Below are positions 14,954 through 16,414 of a stretch of 16,414 bases of DNA, piece after piece. Made by a program: the position numbers and the translations under genes. The DNA is taken from contig DLQO01000062.1 of the NCBI GenBank assembly GCA_002478765.1, positions 1 to 16,414 on the forward strand, in the 5' to 3' direction. Positions within the stretch are counted from its first letter, which is position 1. Each line of letters begins with the position of its first letter. The notes beneath the pieces were generated by a model. The model did not search any database and had not been told where the DNA came from. It saw only the letters and a list, made by a program, of their open reading frames with translations. This DNA comes from Flavobacteriales bacterium UBA7430. Lineage in GTDB: Bacteria > Bacteroidota > Bacteroidia > Flavobacteriales > UBA7430.

Positions 14954-15577
14954 TCAATAAATTAAATCAAGGTTTCCTTTTCCTTCTCTGAGGATTTTGT
15001 ATTCGTTCTCATCGGTACAATCGATAACGGTTGAGGCAACATTCATTCCATAGCCACCGTCAATCACCAGGTCGACTTGATGTTTGTATTTTTCATAAAT
15101 CAATTCCGGATCGGTAGAATATTCAATCACATCGTCTTCATCGTGAATGGATGTGGATACAATCGGGCTTCCCAATTGTTTTACAATTTCACGGATGATG
15201 TTGTTGTCGGGAATGCGTATCCCCACAGTTTTCTTTTTATTGCTGAAAATTTTCGGAATCTTGCCCGTAGCTTTTAGGATAACCGTAAAAGGTCCCGGAA
15301 AAATTCTTTTCAAAAGCTTGTAGGTCCGCGTGCTTATTTGTTTGGCGTATTCGGAAAGATGACTTAAGTCGTAACATACAAAGGAGAAATGAGTATCTTT
15401 CAATTTCACACCTTTAATACGTGCCACACGTTCCAAAGCCTTTTTATGGTTCAGGTCACAACCCAAACCATAAACCGTATCGGTGGGATAAATGATTACC
15501 CCACCGTTGCGAAGACATTCCACCACCTCCTGAATGTGCTTTTCATTTGGGTGGTCGTTGTAGATGCGTTTTAGCAT
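14954..15577 (-). CDS. yciO: YciO-type protein of the YrdC/Sua5 (threonylcarbamoyl-AMP synthase) family
   Basis: 207 residues, a single YrdC domain without the extra C-terminal Sua5 domain. Visible signatures: GGVIIYPTDTVYGLGCD (25-41), ARIKGVKLKDTHFSFVCYDL, FPGPFTVILKATGKIP, KKKTVGIRIPDN, SPIVSTSIHDEDD, and QVDLVIDGGYG ... STVIDCTD ... ILREGKGN. These, together with the length, follow E. coli YciO more closely than TsaC. YrdC proteins make threonylcarbamoyl-AMP from threonine, bicarbonate and ATP for t6A synthesis; YciO members share the fold, but their cellular role is less clear. TsaC-like motifs such as the SAN tail are replaced (STSIHD). The start codon overlaps the fsa stop by one base (TAATG on the minus strand), so the two are probably coupled in one operon. 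General annotation would be L-threonylcarbamoyladenylate synthase. Confidence 0.85.
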   Translation of the reverse strand: MLKRIYNDHPNEKHIQEVVECLRNGGVIIYPTDTVYGLGCDLNHKKALERVARIKGVKLKDTHFSFVCYDLSHLSEYAKQISTRTYKLLKRIFPGPFTVILKATGKIPKIFSNKKKTVGIRIPDNNIIREIVKQLGSPIVSTSIHDEDDVIEYSTDPELIYEKYKHQVDLVIDGGYGMNVASTVIDCTDENEYKILREGKGNLDLIY

Positions 15578-16233
15578 TAAGGATTCAGCTTGGCGTGATC
15601 GGCTAAAAATATGTCCAAGCCTTTGGTTGTTAGTGGGTGGTCAAACAACTTATCCAAAAGCGCGTAGGGAACCGTTGCATAGTCTGCTCCATATTCAGCA
15701 CATTTAATCACGTGTTCTTCATGCCGGATGGAAGCCGCTAATATATTCGTGTCAAAATTGTAATTGTCGTATACGGTTCGAATGCTCTTAATCAACTCCA
15801 TGCCGTCTACATTGATGTCATCCAAGCGTCCGATAAAAGGAGATACGTAAGTAGCACCTGCTTTGGCAGCCAATAAGGCTTGGTTGGTGGAGAAGATGAG
15901 TGTGCAGTTGGTTTTTATTCCTTTTTGGTTAAGTTCATAGATGGCTTTGATGCCTTCTTTGATCATTGGGATCTTAATTACAATGTTAGGGTGAAGTTCA
16001 GCGAGTTCATAAGCCTCTGCCAACATCCCTTCACAATCCGTGGAAATAACTTCGGCAGAAACAGGACCATCAACCAGCTTGCATATATCTATATAACGTT
16101 GGTGGCAATTTTTAGTTCCGCTGATACCTTCTTTAGCCATAAGGCTCGGATTGGTGGTTACGCCGGAGATGATGTTGTAGGCAACCAATTCCTTTATTTG
16201 TGATGTGTTTGCGGTGTCAATAAAAAATTTCAT
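15577..16233 (-). CDS. fsa: Fructose-6-phosphate aldolase / transaldolase-like protein
   Basis: 218 residues, the size of the short transaldolase group (FSA/TalC) that forms decamers in the cytoplasm. Motifs: MKFFIDTANTSQIKEL with Asp6; SGVTTNPSLMAKEG (23-36); NIVIKIPM with the Schiff-base Lys87; GIKTNCTLIFSTNQALLAAKAGATYVSPFIGRLDD, the strong family signature; then ILAASIRHEEHV and a C-terminal helix. The family either condenses dihydroxyacetone with glyceraldehyde 3-phosphate or acts as transaldolase in the pentose phosphate pathway; sequence alone does not settle which. In Bacteroidota it is usually annotated as fructose-6-phosphate aldolase. It is the first gene of a two-gene unit with yciO. 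No exact promoter box could be found in the 180 bases upstream, which contain an AT-rich hairpin at 16329-16354. Confidence 0.93.
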   Translation of the reverse strand: MKFFIDTANTSQIKELVAYNIISGVTTNPSLMAKEGISGTKNCHQRYIDICKLVDGPVSAEVISTDCEGMLAEAYELAELHPNIVIKIPMIKEGIKAIYELNQKGIKTNCTLIFSTNQALLAAKAGATYVSPFIGRLDDINVDGMELIKSIRTVYDNYNFDTNILAASIRHEEHVIKCAEYGADYATVPYALLDKLFDHPLTTKGLDIFLADHAKLNP

Positions 16234-16328
16234 CGGATCTTAATTTTTGGTTTTACAGACGGTTTGATTGAAGTTTCGAACCCTTCCATACAAAAAAAAC
16301 AAAATTTTAGAGATTAGAGCACCTTAGC

Positions 16329-16354
16329 CCGTTTTTTTTGGTTAAAAAAAATGG
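16329..16354. repeat. T8/A8 inverted repeat upstream of fsa
   Basis: Positions 16329-16339 (ccg followed by eight T) pair with 16344-16354 (eight A followed by tgg) around the 4-base loop ggtt, giving 11 pairs including one wobble. Almost all pairs are A-T. It could be a terminator remnant of a gene to the right or a bent, easily melted element upstream of fsa. The remainder of 16234-16414 shows nothing I can name. Confidence 0.3.
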
Positions 16355-16414
16355 AAAGAGCTTTTGATTGGTTGCATCAGCATAATGTTTAAGCTGTAGT
16401 TTTCTTCTTTTTTT

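Noticed and set aside
16351..16392. 13-codon open frame (MERAFDWLHQHNV) after the T8/A8 hairpin
   Set aside because: Too short to support, no recognisable start signal, and the start codon lies in the hairpin arm.

Overview
The window looks like a piece of a Bacteroidota chromosome, most likely a marine or aquatic member of the Flavobacteriales. Reasons seen in the sequence: three secreted proteins end in type IX secretion (T9SS) sorting domains with the YPNP/NIPNP signature; two of them carry Cys-rich 'ACNY...' and 'DDDGVC.ADE' modules that I recall from Crocinitomicaceae/Cryomorphaceae-like genomes; there is a TamB of the Bacteroidota type next to tsaD; and -7 elements of the TAnnTTTG type occur while classical Shine-Dalgarno sites do not stand out. 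The family-level placement is inference.

Layout. Positions 1-549 hold the 3' part of argH (arginine biosynthesis). Positions 733-4424 hold two same-strand secreted genes: a large M43-type metalloprotease with PKD, GEVED and T9SS domains, and a smaller protein of unknown function with a related C-terminal half. An alpha/beta hydrolase follows (4611-5390), behind a set of direct and inverted repeats. Three genes on the minus strand come next: a LysM/periplasmic-binding-protein-fold protein (5393-6958), a small T9SS protein (7080-7808) with a clear hairpin terminator and a good promoter candidate, and tsaD (7954-8973). The start of tsaD overlaps the divergent tamB reading frame. From there a forward block tamB - ybbR-like - coaE runs to 14926. 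It converges on a minus-strand pair, fsa (transaldolase-like) and yciO (YrdC/Sua5 fold), whose stop and start codons overlap.

How the genes fit together. Most are housekeeping or envelope genes: arginine synthesis (argH), tRNA t6A modification (tsaD), CoA synthesis (coaE), sugar-phosphate aldol chemistry (fsa), outer-membrane biogenesis (tamB), a membrane-anchored YbbR protein, and secreted proteins sent through a T9SS whose machinery is not in the window. No gap between genes exceeds 300 bases. I see no rRNA, tRNA, CRISPR array, insertion sequence, phage gene or recognisable defence system.

I did not find a convincing new multi-gene system. The observations most worth a second look are small: the three-copy repeat at the start of the hydrolase gene, the lack of an ATG start for tamB where it overlaps tsaD, a possible leaderless tsaD promoter, and the paired palindromes before the second secreted gene.
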